The notes under the pieces: model-generated
The model's database searches: none
The model's input: the letters and a program-made list of their open reading frames with translations, nothing else
Told to the model about the DNA's origin: nothing
Translations under genes and position numbers: made by a program
Shown: in pieces, positions 46,620 through 57,249 of the stretch
How the letters are laid out: each line of letters opens with the position of its first letter
How positions within the stretch are numbered: position 1 is the stretch's first letter
Assembly: GCA_023548195.1 (NCBI GenBank)
Contig: JAJHZJ010000693.1
Span: forward strand, 952,501-1,016,500
DNA length: 64,000 bases
Reading direction: 5' to 3'
Origin: Bettongia penicillata ogilbyi
Lineage: Eukaryota; Chordata; Mammalia; Diprotodontia; Potoroidae

Positions 46620-47110
46620 GTAGATGGAAGGCAGCCTTAGAGAGAACGGTAAATAGAAAAATGAAACAATCCCTACTCTCAAGAAATTTACAATTGTGCA
46701 ACAGTGCAAACAACAGCCAGAAAAGAAACATGGTACTGAGTAAGTCCAATGCCCAAACCTGGCCGTGAATAGTTAAGAAAATGTGGCACCTTCTGTTTTT
46801 CGCAGAGATGGGGGCGCTAAGGGTGTAGAATGCCATATGTAATGTCAGACTAGGTCAATGTGGTGTTTGGTTTGCTACGAATTGTTTTCTCCTTTTCTAG
46901 CTATTCTTTGTTACAAATGACTTTAGGGAGATAATAGGATGGGAGGGATAATTTGGAAATCAAGGTGATAGAAATCCCCCTGCAAGATATCAATTTTTTT
47001 AAAAAAAAGACAGAAAGTACTCAAAGAAGAGACTAAGTAAGGAATGAAATAAGTAGAATTCATGTTCCTGGAATTTCAAGACCTCCAGCCTGGGTTCTAA
47101 TAAATACGAT
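46620..47110. other. intron 3 sequence without clear feature
   Basis: Possibly an old interspersed repeat at 46620-46760 ('ccctactctcaagaaatttacaa'); otherwise unique. Confidence 0.35.
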
Positions 47111-47114
47111 TTTT

Positions 47115-47345
47115 AAAAAAAGCTAACATTTACATGGTGCTTTAAGGTTTGGAAAGTACTTCCTCTCATCTTGCTTGCTTGATCTCCCCAACAAGCCAAT
47201 GAGATATAAATGCTCCTGTTATTCCCATTTCAGAAATTAGAAAATTGAGACTGAGAAAGGTAAAGTGAATTGTTCCAGAGTCACACCAATATACATATGT
47301 CAAAATCAGGATTCAGTTTTCTCACTCCATTCCCCACCCTTTATC
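47115..47345 (-). mobile_element. MAR SINE
   Basis: Antisense, diverged: 'cccatttcagaaattagaaaattgagactgag'. Confidence 0.75.
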
Positions 47346-47807
47346 CATTTCTATAGTCTACTACTTCTCTACAAACTGGAGACTCAATTAATTCCCATTC
47401 CCTGGGGGATCCATCCCCACAGACAACAGGTAGTTAAGTCACCATGGAAATAATAGTGAATTGGGAGTTGGAGGAACCTAGGCTTGTATCCTACCTGTTG
47501 TACCTTGGGGAGGCCATTCTTGTAAAATGAAGACATTGGTCTGAGGGACGTGAAAGACCCTTACTGGATTTAAATCTTTGATGCCATTTTATTGATCCAG
47601 GGGAGCCTTTGGCCTTTCAGGAAATTGGTCGTCAAACTGACATTCACTTTTGGGGCCAGTGCCCTCAGTCTTCCCCCAACATGGCTAGCTCTAGAGGTAT
47701 TCAGAATCTTGGACAAGTCATGCTGTGCGTGCCCCTTCTCTAAGATTACTCATCTCTGTGAACCTGAATTAAAATAAACATCAAGGTTAATGCTAGTAAA
47801 GAAACAG

Positions 47808-48130
47808 AGACAGCTAGTGGGACAGCGGATAGAGGGCTGGGCCTGGAGTCAGGAAGACCTGAATTCAAATTCAGCTTCAGAGACTTATTAGCTGTATGAC
47901 TCCTGGGCCAGTCAGTTTAACCTTTGCTTGCCTCAGTTTCCTCAAATGTAAAATGAGAATAAGAACAGCATCTACCTTCAGGGTTGCTGTGAGGATCAGA
48001 AGGGATGATGTTTGTAAGGAGCCTGGCACAAAGTAGGTGCTTAATAAGTGCTTCCTTCCTTTCCTCCCTTCCTTCCTTCATTTCCTCCCTTCCTTTCTCC
48101 CTCCCTACCTCCTTTCTTCCTTCCTTCCTG
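47808..48130 (+). mobile_element. MAR SINE with TTCC expansion at its tail
   Basis: SINE 47808-48045; the tail 'gtgcttccttcc' leads into a (TTCC)n tract to 48130. Confidence 0.87.
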
Positions 48131-48139
48131 AGTGCAACC

Positions 48140-48900
48140 TGAGTAAGGAGTATAAATGAAAACTAGAGAAGCAGAGGAGGTATAATGATCCAGGTGTGAG
48201 CTGCCTCACAGGTAGGAAAGTATTTTGTGAACCTTAATGTAGTACAGAAACTGAGATCGTTGTTAAGAATAGTTGACAAGAGCAGTTCTCAGATTGCTAA
48301 GTGAAAGCCTCTGCTCTCACCAACAAGGCCTGAGAATTCCTCAACATGAGAAGTCTAGGCCACAAAGGTGAGACTGTGTACACACACACACACACACACA
48401 GGCAGCCAGCCATCTTCTCCTCTATCCTGCCTCCGCTGGGAACCTTGGAAAACTCTCCTGGTCCCCTTGCTCCACACAATGCTTGGAAATTTGCAGAGCT
48501 CTCAGCGGGCTCCAGTCCCCCCAGGAAATGCCCACTGCCCCCAAGCAGGGCTTTTTATAGCTCTGCTTCATTCCCTTGGTCCTCAGACTTGAACCAGCAA
48601 GGACCACCAGGGGAGCAGGGGGAGGAGGGATGAATACACAGGTATGAGAGAGAGTGGCTGTAAGGAGGATCTTGATTTAACCACTTATATGCTGGATAGC
48701 AGATGGAGCAGCAGCTGGCACAAAGCAGACTGGACTACCAGGCTCCACACCCACATCTGACCATTCTGTGCATCTTGGAGAAAAAAGAGAACGTCAAAGA
48801 GAGGACAAGAAATGCTGCTCAGGGTGGTAAGGATAATGATAACTCACCACAGGGAGAAGTAGAACCTGCTCAACTTTCATTTCCTTTTTGTTTGTTTGGC
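48140..48900. other. mostly unique intron 3 block with (CA)n
   Basis: (CA)n at 48380-48401. The GC-moderate sequence at 48410-48620 has no repeat signature and could be conserved. Confidence 0.35.
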
Positions 48901-48904
48901 CATG

Positions 48905-49190
48905 GAAACTCAGGTTCACAGATTTAGAAGTGAAGGGGACCTTACAGGTCACTTAGTCCAACTCTCATTTTACAGGTGAGGAAACCAAGGCATAGAGAAG
49001 TCAGTGACCAAGGATCACAGTTCTAGAACTAGAAGGCACCTCAGAGGCCACTTAGTTGAACTTCCTCATTTCATGGATGGGGAAACTGAGGCCAGGAGGG
49101 GAGAAATGACTTGCCCAAGATTACATAGCTAGAAAGTATCAGAGGTGGGAATCCAAGTCTTTTTGACTTCAAGCCCCTATCTACTATGTC
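48905..49190 (-). mobile_element. two MIR copies in tandem
   Basis: Antisense cores at 48905-49020 and 49025-49190. Both are better preserved than most here. Confidence 0.78.
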
Positions 49191-49252
49191 ATGCTAGAAA
49201 GGACAAATAAAAAATGGATAATAGGGAGGATATAGATACCCAAGAAAAGCAT

Positions 49253-49490
49253 GAAGCAGTTAGGTAGCACATGTGGATAGAGCACTCAGGAAGACCCAAG
49301 TTCAAATTCAGACACTTCCCAGTTGTATGACTCAAGGCATGCCACTTAGCCTGTCTGCTTCAGTTTCTTCCACTGTAAAAGGGGGATAATGATAGCACTT
49401 ACCTCCCAGGTTTGTTGTGAGGATGAAATGAGATAATATTTGCAACAGCACTTAGCACAGTATCTGGCACACAGTAGGTGCTTAATCATG
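49253..49490 (+). mobile_element. MAR SINE
   Basis: 'gaagcagttaggtagcacatgtggatag' to 'agtatctggcacacagtaggtgctta'. Confidence 0.85.
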
Positions 49491-49499
49491 TCATCAATG

Positions 49500-50200
49500 A
49501 TTCGATGCCAATCTGGAAGGAGGTGTGCAGGGAAGTGTCCCAGGGATCTGTGCTTGGTCCTTTGGTTTTTAAAATGGGTTCATATGCCTCATGGCTTTAG
49601 TGCTGGAAAGGATCCGGGAAGATCAGGAAAGGACTCCTTATTTTAGAGAGGAGAGAATTTAAGTGCTTTTTCCAAGTTCACAAAGGAGTTCTAAGCGATC
49701 ATGATGAGGGCAGGATCAAAGATGTTTTCTATTTCTGGGAGTTTACTGGATTGCATATTTCTTGACGGCAGGGCCCAAGTCTGACGGAAACTTCATATCT
49801 TCCACCAGTAGCTAGCTAAAAGGTATCTATCGAGTGCTTAATAAATATTTTTTTCAAATGACTGATTACATGCATGATTCCTCTACAGAATGTAAGGTCC
49901 ATGAAACCAGGGATTATTTTTCATCTTTTTTTGTCTTTCTCTAGGGCCTATCTGGCATACAAAGGTGGGAAGTGGTTGAACCAAGGCCTGTAAACAGATT
50001 TCCCGACTCCATATCCAGACCTCTTTCTATCACAGACTTGGATAAAGGCATAGATGTCATGCTTATTGAGTGTGCAGATGAGACAAACCTGGCAGGGGAC
50101 AGCTATCATATGGGAGGATGGTCAGGGCTCAAAAAGACCTAGACAGGCTAAAAACACTGGGTTAAACTGAATATGATGAAATACAGAAATGGGCACTTTC
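49500..50200 (+). mobile_element. L3/CR1 LINE fragments flanking an insertion
   Basis: RT-region words at 49500-49580 ('gcagggaagtgtcccagggatctgtgcttggtcc') and 50030-50200 ('acttggataaaggcatagatgtcatgctta'). About 450 bp of other sequence lies between them, including the duplicated segment at 49697-49962. Confidence 0.68.
49697..49962 (+). repeat. local direct duplication, copy A
   Basis: About 265 bp, roughly 90% identical by eye to 52253-52517. Both contain 'tctgggagtttactggattgca', 'ccaccagtagctagctaaa' and 'gtccatgaaaccagggattatttttcatctt'. Confidence 0.92.
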
Positions 50201-50209
50201 ACATAGCTG

Positions 50210-50345
50210 GTGCAGGCCCTCATCACCTCTCATTTGGACCATACCAGCCTTCTGGGTGGGATTCTGTCTCCAAGGTCTCCCCACTCTACTCTATTTCCCT
50301 GTTTAGCTGTTGGGAGTGATCTTCCTAAAAATGAGGTCTAATCAT
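50210..50345 (+). mobile_element. L2 LINE fragment
   Basis: 'gtgcaggccctcatcacctctcatttggacc' ... 'tgatcttcctaaaaatgag'. Confidence 0.72.
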
Positions 50346-50462
50346 CACATACATATACACACACATGCACACATACACACACATAGACACATACATGCAC
50401 ACACTCACACACAGACACACACACACACACTCACACACACACACATGCACACACACATACAG
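50346..50462 (+). repeat. (CA)n-rich microsatellite
   Basis: Imperfect ACAC/ACAT repeat. Confidence 0.95.
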
Positions 50463-50490
50463 CTTCTCAAAAAATTCTAGTAGCTCCCTC

Positions 50491-50830
50491 TTAGGGCAGC
50501 TAGGTAGAACAGTGCTCTATAGCACCAGCCTTGGAGTCAGAAGGACCTAAATTCAAATTCAGCCTCAGCCATTTACTTGCTATGTGACCCTGGGCAAGTC
50601 ACTTAACCTTGTTTGCCTCCATTTTCTCATCTGGAAAATGGAGATAATAAATGGCACCTACCTCCCAGGGTTGTTGTGAGACTCAAACAAAGTAATACTT
50701 TAAAACACACAGCACATACTAGGCACTAAAAAATGCTTGTTTTCTTTTCTTTCCCTTCTCCAGTGTGACTCTGGGCAAGTCACCTCAACTCTGTCGATCT
50801 CAGTTTCCTCATCTATGAAATGGGTTCACT
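50491..50830 (+). mobile_element. MAR SINE and a second partial SINE
   Basis: Complete element at 50491-50745; extra core 'gtgtgactctgggcaagtcacc' at 50763-50830. They lie within about 530 bp downstream of the exon 3 donor. Confidence 0.87.
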
Positions 50831-51013
50831 AAAACACCAAAGGTCACAACGTCTGCAGAAAGCCTGACCTCTGCATTCCCTACCTGGCCCACTGCCAGGG
50901 AGAACGTCTGGTTCAACTCTCAGAATCCACAAAATGTGCATGGGTGGCATCACTGACACTCGGTCAGAGAAGGGGACGAGCACCAAGAGTGACCACCCGG
51001 GTAGTGGCATTAC

Positions 51014-51072
51014 CTTTCAGGGGGAATGCTGTCCGTGTTGCTGCTGTGCCGCCTCTGCATCGTTCTTAACAC
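51014..51072 (-). CDS. RNFT2: RNFT2 exon 3
   Basis: The acceptor is TTTGGTTTCAG before GTGTTAAGAACG and the donor is CCTGAAAG before GTAATG. The exon enters in phase 0 and encodes VLRTMQRRHSSNTDSIPPE plus two bases of an Arg codon. This matches the RNFT2 N-terminus after MWL..NQ, with one or two substitutions from my memory of human. The exon is 59 nt, not a multiple of three, so skipping it would shift the frame. It lies in the cytosolic N-terminal region. Its surroundings are unusual: a short (TG)8 about 53 nt upstream of the acceptor, a 33-bp minisatellite 160 nt upstream, and near-identical 265-bp direct repeats on either side. Confidence 0.92.
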
Positions 51073-51125
51073 CTGAAACCAAAACATTCCATCAGATACC
51101 TGTGCTGAAAGTTCCGCCCCGCGCG

Positions 51126-51141
51126 CACACACACACACACA
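51126..51141 (-). repeat. short (TG)8 near exon 3 acceptor
   Basis: On the transcript strand this is a (UG)8 stretch 53 nt before exon 3. It adjoins a short GCGC run. Confidence 0.85.
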
Positions 51142-51232
51142 TACAACTCTTTAGGTCTCTGGCCTGAAGGTAAAAGGAGGGGGCATTTCAAAGTTATGAT
51201 GAGATCATTACTCATAGCTTTATTTTAAGACC

Positions 51233-51957
51233 CCGCTCCCAGCCCTGACATCCCCTGTTCTGAGGCCCCTCCCACCCTGACATCCCCTGTTCTGAGGCCC
51301 CTCCCAGCCCTGACATCCCCTGTTCTGAGGCCCCTCCCACCCTAACATCCCCTGTTCTGAGGCCCCTCTCAGCCCTCACATCCCCTGTTCTGAGGCCCCT
51401 CCCAGCCCTGACATCCCTTGTTCTGAGGCCCCTCCCACCCTAACATCCCCTGTTCTGAGGCCCCTCTCAGCCCTCACATCCCCTGTTCTGAGGCCCCTCC
51501 CAGCCCTGACATCCCTTGTTCTGAGGCCCCTCCCACCCTAACATCCCCTGTTCTGAGGCCCCTCTCAGCCCTCACATCCCCTGTTCTGAGGCCCCTCCCA
51601 GCCCTGGCATCCCCTGCTCTGAGGCCCCTCCCAGCCCTGACATCCCCTGTTCTGAGGCCCCTCTCAGCCCTCACATCCCCTGTTCTGAGGCCCCTCCCAG
51701 CCCTGACATCCCTTGTTCTGAGGCCCCTCCCACCCTCACATCCCCTGTTCTGAGGCCCCTCCCAGCCCTGACATCCCCTGTTCTGAGGCCCCTCTCAGCC
51801 CTCACATCCCCTGTTCTGAGGCCCCTCCCACCCTCACATCCCCTGTTCTCAGGCCCCTCCCAGCCCTCACACCCCTGTTCTGAGGCCCCTCCCAGCCCTG
51901 ACATCCCCTGTTCTGAGGCCCCTCCCACCCTGACATCCCCTGTTCTAACCACCCCTC
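51233..51957 (+). repeat. 33-bp GC-rich minisatellite, about 22 units
   Basis: The unit 'tgttctgaggcccctcccag' plus 'ccctgacatcccc' has 33- and 32-bp variants. A three-unit cycle (ctctcag / cccag / cccacc variants) repeats at 51361, 51459 and 51557, a 98-bp higher-order period. It is the largest member of a family at seven places in the window. Repetitive frames on the minus strand are by-products. Confidence 0.97.
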
Positions 51958-51959
51958 CC

Positions 51960-52250
51960 CAACAACATTTAAACAAATCACAGATCCTGTCCTGAGATGC
52001 TCTGCACTCACACCCACAGCTGTGATGCAGTCTTGCGCTATCTACATGGCAACCACAGCGAGATCATCATAGCAACAGCACCAAGGCAACTCAGGCCCAC
52101 GCTTGGCAACCCAGCCAGCCTTAAGGGACCACATGCTCACCAGGGCTGGCCCATCTTGGACACCTGTTTTCCTGACCTTGTTGATCCTAGCAGGGGAGGC
52201 AAAGGGACCAGCCAGGACTGCCCCCATTCTGAGCCTATGGCTTGACCCTA
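51960..52250. other. unique intron 2 sequence
   Basis: No feature recognised. It separates the minisatellite from duplication copy B. Confidence 0.4.
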
Positions 52251-52252
52251 AG

Positions 52253-52517
52253 GGATCACGGTGAAGGGAGGATCAAAGATGCTTTCTATTTCTGGGAGTT
52301 TACTGGATTGCACATTTCTCTATGGTAGGGCCCAAGTCTGATGGAAACTTTGTATCTTCCACCAGTAGCTAGCTAAATGGTATCTGTCCAGTACTTAATA
52401 AATATTTTTTCAAACGAGTGATTAAATGCCTGATTCCTCTACAGAATATAAGGTCCATGAAACCAGGGATTATTTTTCATCTTTGTTGATTTTCTCTAGG
52501 GCCTATCTGGCATACAA
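52253..52517 (+). repeat. local direct duplication, copy B
   Basis: Partner of 49697-49962, same orientation, offset about 2.56 kb. Confidence 0.92.
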
Positions 52518-52519
52518 TA

Positions 52520-52945
52520 AATGCTGAATAAATGTTCAAGAAATAGAAATGAATGAAAAAATTAATGGGAGATTGCAACACTAGGTTTGGGATATATACA
52601 GATCTTCTTCATGAACCTACTACTGAACCCTACAGAAAACCCAAGAAAGCTGAGGTCCACAAATCAGCCAACCAATCATCAACAAGTGTTTATGAATCAC
52701 CTAAAGCATGTCAAGTTAAGCGTTAAGGGCTGTGGATAGATACAAAGATCGAAACAGTGCCTGCTCACCGAGAGCTTATGTTCTCTCAGGGGAAATAATG
52801 TGTACATTCAAAACAGATATTTTAAATATTTTTATGTAGCATTTTCAAAATACAAAGTAAATACAAGGTAATTTGGGAGGGAGGGGAGAGGCTGTAGCAC
52901 CTGGGGGGATGGAAGGAAATATGCAAAGAACAAGGGTTATACTAG
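52520..52945. other. intron 2 sequence without clear feature
   Basis: Probably old repeat remnants ('cagtgcctgctcaccgagagcttatgttctctcagggg'). Confidence 0.3.
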
Positions 52946-52947
52946 AT

Positions 52948-53460
52948 CAGAGGCTCCCAAACTTGTTTAGACCTACTGCCCCCTTTTCAAAAGAAAATTA
53001 CTCAGTGCCCCCCTGGAAATCAATTTTCTTTAATCCTTTAATAGTTATTTTTAAAATGATACATTTTAAATTTAATCATTTACTGTAAATTTCCGCATTG
53101 AAATTTTAATGACACAATATTATGTCATAACCCTTTAATACTGTATTGTAAACAAGTCATTACACATACCTATTCCTGCCGATGTTAGACTTCCTGACAA
53201 TGCGCTTGACCACTGATCAGTTATATCTGGTATTTCGCATGTTTATTTGGAAAATTACATAATCACTATGACTTTAACTCAGTTATACAACAGCTGAAAC
53301 ATGTATGAACAATTTTTAAAATTTTTCTCCTTCCTTGTTATGCTTCTGGCACGCTGTTATTTTCATTCAGTGTCCCCAACTGCACCAGAGGCTACTATTG
53401 CCCCCTGGATTGTTCCAGTGCCCCCCCGGGGGAAGGTATTGCCCATGTTGGAAATCTATG
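52948..53460. mobile_element. hAT (Charlie)-like non-autonomous DNA transposon
   Basis: About 510 bp. The left end is 'cagaggctcccaaacttg'; the right end is roughly its inverse ('ccatgttggaaatctatg'). A subterminal 'ctactgccccc...cagtgccccc' is echoed near the right end. Flanks ctagat / ttagat may be remains of an 8-bp duplication. No transposase frame. Confidence 0.6.
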
Positions 53461-53566
53461 TTAGATGAACCCTAAAGTTCTTTCTCAATCTCAAAGACCC
53501 CAGGAACAGTAAAAGAACCAACAGTTTCAGCTACTTTTTGTGGGGTCAGGAAGTAGGAAAATGAAG

Positions 53567-53815
53567 ATGGGCATTTTGTTCAGTTGTTAAAGTCCTGTCG
53601 ACTCTTCCTGACCCCATTTGGGGTTTTCTTGGTAAAGGTACTGGAGGGGTTTGCCATTTCCTTCTCCAGTTCATTTTACAGATGAAGAAACTGAGGTAAA
53701 CAGAGTGAAGTGACTTGCCCAGGGTCACACAGCCAGTAGGTATCTGAAGCTGAATTTGAATTCGGGTTTTCCTGACTCAAGGTCTGGTATTCTATCCACT
53801 GTGCCACCTAGCTTC
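53567..53815 (-). mobile_element. marsupial SINE with extended tail
   Basis: Complete antisense copy, 'ttgttcagttgttaaagtcctgtcgac' to 'ctatccactgtgccacctagcttcc'. Confidence 0.9.
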
Positions 53816-53819
53816 CATG

Positions 53820-54010
53820 ATAGACACAGCTTCTGAGATCATGAGGATGATACTCCCTCTGTCTTGGGCCCTAGGCAGATTTCTTCTGGAAGTAAAGTAC
53901 AATGAGGTTGGTGACCTTGCACAGCCCTCCCTCCCTCATTCGCACGTCATGGTATCACCTCCTTGATGTGACGGTCCTCTTTGGGAAGGAAGGACAAACC
54001 ACAAAACAAC
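53820..54010 (+). mobile_element. second SINE type ('gcacagccctccctc' tail)
   Basis: It shares its tail with the fragment at 433-533 and ends 'aaggacaaaccacaaaacaac'. Confidence 0.7.
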
Positions 54011-54164
54011 ACATGCGTGAATGCTGGAGCAGAGTAAGGTTGTTTTGAGGGTCACATGAGATCATATTTATTACATGCTTTGTAACCCTTACAGAACACA
54101 TAAAAGGTAACTGTTACTATGACTTATTATAATTATGATGGCTAATTGGTTCCGTCTGAGATTT

Positions 54165-54460
54165 CCTATTTTAGGAAGGACACTGAAGAGCTGGAGAGTG
54201 CCAGGGGAGGACAGTCAGGATGACAGAGGATCAAATGAGCCTAGGTTGAAGGAGTTGGAACGTTTATCCTAGAAGAGACCTGGGATGGGGACAAGGTAGC
54301 TGCTTCAAGTACTGGAAAAAGGCACTAGCTTTGCTTCCCTTGGCCCAGAGGGACAGATCCAGAAACGATGGGTGGAAATTTCAACAAGGTAAAATGAGTC
54401 TGGCAAGGACCTCGCTACAGAATAAGCTATGGATAGAATAAATTCTTGCAGAAATGGCAG
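54165..54460 (+). mobile_element. L3/CR1 LINE 3' part
   Basis: 'aggaaggacactgaagagctggagagtg', 'cagagggacagatccagaaacgatgggtggaa'. Confidence 0.78.
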
Positions 54461-54935
54461 GCTGTTAGATCATTCCTTCCTTGAGGACAGAAGTCAGCCT
54501 TTTTTTGTATTCTCAGCACCACAGTAGGTACTTAGAAACATTCTGTTGGATTGGATTATTTCCCCAAGGCTTGTACAGAGTGTATTTGTCCTTCATTGCT
54601 GAAGACCATGCCATCAGAGAAATGATGACACGAATTGCCTTGACTTTGTTTTGAGTGAGGGAGGGCTGTGCAGGTCACCAGCCTCACTTCTCCTTTGGAG
54701 TCATCTGAATCCAGTGACCAGATATTCATCAGAATGACTGGACATGACCCAGGATGAGGCAATTTGGGTTAAGTGACTTGCCCAAGGTCACAAGCTAGTG
54801 AGTGTCAGGGGTTTGAGGTGAGATTTGAACTGAGGTCCTTCTGACTTCTGCACTGGTGCTCTATCCACTGTACCACCTAGATGTCCCTCTTGTACAGAAT
54901 AGGTGCTTAGTGAATGTTCATAGACCTGATTCTCT
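54460..54935. mobile_element. L2 termini with an antisense SINE
   Basis: L2-type end 54460-54550; antisense SINE 54574-54886 combining the 53820-type tail with a MAR-type core and head; L2-type end to 54935. Confidence 0.72.
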
Positions 54936-55029
54936 CTACTCTTGTTCTTTTGGGGTATACCCGTTTTGCTGATCCCAGATAGTCACAGGGTCAGGGGAGG
55001 AAATTAGAGGTCTCAGAAACTGGCTCCAG

Positions 55030-55592
55030 CGTCCAGCATCCACACAGCTGCCAAAATGATATTCTTATGGTATAATTTAGACCATGTCACTCCATTGCTC
55101 AAACAGCTCCATGGCTCCCTCTTGCCTGCAGAATCAAAAGAAAGCTCCTCTGCTTGGTCTGTAAAGTCTGGTTTCAGTTTGCTTTTCCAGACTTATTATG
55201 TATTATGGTCCTTTCTGGATTCCAGGTTCTAGCCAGAATGGACCACGGGCTGTGGCTTTGCCCAGGACATTCCGTACTTTGTTTTGGCTGCTCCCATGCC
55301 AAGAACGCCCTCCTTCCTCCCCTCCGTCTCTCAGAATTCTGAACTTCCTTTCAAGCTCAGATGAAATATGACCACCATATGAGGCCCTTCCAGATCCTAA
55401 GGCCTACATCCTGAAATGTTTGGTGGCTATTTTTTAAAATTTATTTACATGTATACATGTCATTTCCCTTGACAGAACATAGCTCTTTGGAGGTAAGGTC
55501 TGTTTTCTATTTTGACTGTGTATCCCCCCAGACCCTACCATGGTGTCTGGCACATTGTGGGTGATGAATAAGTCCTTGCTGATCTCCTGATT
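55030..55592 (+). mobile_element. L2 LINE 3' end
   Basis: 'agaccatgtcactccattgctcaaacagc' through 'ctggcacattgtgggtgatgaataagtcc'. Confidence 0.82.
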
Positions 55593-55628
55593 AATTATTT
55601 ATTTAACAGCAAATTCTGCTCATGCTCA

Positions 55629-55920
55629 CTGGGTAGCATAATGCAGTGGTCGTGGATAGGGAGTGTGCAGGTCTCAGAGGCACAAAAAAGCTGGGTTCAA
55701 ATCTCACACCTGATGTGGACATGTACAATGAATTACCTCATCTCTCTGAGCCTCAGTTTCCTCATCTGTAAAATGAAATGTCTCAATCGTCTTCAGGGCC
55801 CCTTCTAGCTCTAGGTCTATGACCATATGATCTATTCCTTTATGTGAGCAAGCCATTTAACCTCTCTGAGACACAATTTCCCCATCTGTAAAATGGATAC
55901 AAAAATAACTTAAAAAATAG
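55629..55920 (+). mobile_element. SINE plus extra core
   Basis: SINE 55629-55832 with the single tail unit 'cttcagggccccttctagctctaggtctatga'; second core at 55835-55920. Confidence 0.75.
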
Positions 55921-56214
55921 TTTTAAATGTCTTTTAACATTTAAATATTTTATTTTACTTGTTGAAATATTTATTGTAAATATCTTTTACAAATATTTTT
56001 TACTTCAACTTTGCAGATGAGTAAATTAAGTCTCAAAATGCCTCAGTGGCAGCTGCGAGCCTCAAAGGAACAATGCAGATGAGGCACATTAAAACTTCAA
56101 AGCACTGTACAAAAAAAGAGCGGCTATTATTCTTCCTATGACCATAGCTCTAGAGCTGCAAGGGACCTAAGAGTCATCTAGTCTGACCTCCTCATTTCAT
56201 TGTCATAAGAATAG

Positions 56215-56700
56215 TAACTAATAGTATAGGATTGTACATAATATAGAATGCTGCCTATTTACAGAATGTCAAATATAATGTATATTATATATCAAAAAGG
56301 TATATTATATAATTATTAATAATAAAATGAGGGCTTGGACTAGATGGATTTTGAAGAATTTTTATATCTTTATTTTATATATAATTATAATATGTCCTAT
56401 ATGTTATAATATATAACATATATGATATATGATGTATCCTATATCCTATAATATATACTATATATCATACAACGTGCTATGATATAATATATAATCAAAT
56501 ATTTTAACATATTACATTAACACATAATAATATAATATAATCTGATATATTATACCATAATATATGTAAAATTTTTGCAAACCTTTAATTAGTAAATGTT
56601 AGCTATTATTAATTATATATAACTAACACTGCATGTTATAATAATATATTACAGTAATTATAGTGTTATAATTATAAATATTTAATTATAATAACATCTT
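56215..56700. repeat. AT-rich tract (TATAATATA type)
   Basis: About 480 bp of low-complexity AT sequence with many short palindromes. Confidence 0.92.
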
Positions 56701-57110
56701 GCTGCTGTTCAGTTGTTTTCAGTGTGTCTGACCCTTAGTGACTCCACTAGGGGATTCTTGGCAAAGATACCAGAGTGGTTTGCTGTTTCCTTCTCCAGCT
56801 CATTTTACAGATGAGGGAACTGAGGCAAACAGGGTGAAGAGACCTGCACAGGGTCACACAGGTAGTGAGGGTCTGAGGCCAGATTTGAATTTAGGAAGAT
56901 GAGTCCAGCATGTTGTCCACTGCCTCCAATAGTACTAATTAAAGATTTGCAAAACACTTTGCATCTATTATCTTTTTTAACAGATGAGGAAACTGAGGCT
57001 TAGAGAGACTTTTCCTGACCACACTGGTAGCACAAGACAGAGCCAGTGTTCAAACTCAGGTCCTCTGATTCATGAGCTGGTGGTCTTGCCACTGTATAAC
57101 TACCTCCTGA
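56700..57110 (-). mobile_element. marsupial SINE and MIR
   Basis: SINE with extended tail at 56700-56927; MIR-like antisense core at 56940-57110. Confidence 0.82.
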
Positions 57111-57249
57111 AGGATTATCGTCTTTCCTAACAGAGCATTGGCTTCCAAAGAGGCGGGACCACATCCTTCTTTGTTCCAGGATTGACAGCTGCAGAGACAC
57201 GCTAAGACAAGTCCTGTGTGGGTGCTTCTGGTCAACAACTGCTTCCTCT

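Noticed and set aside
51233..51957. CRISPR-like regular repeats
   Set aside because: No unique spacers between units; the array is a contiguous minisatellite in a mammalian intron.
51474..52017. GLRTGDVRAERGLRTG-type repetitive frames
   Set aside because: Translation of the 33-bp minisatellite; the same pattern recurs at 23281 and 32050.
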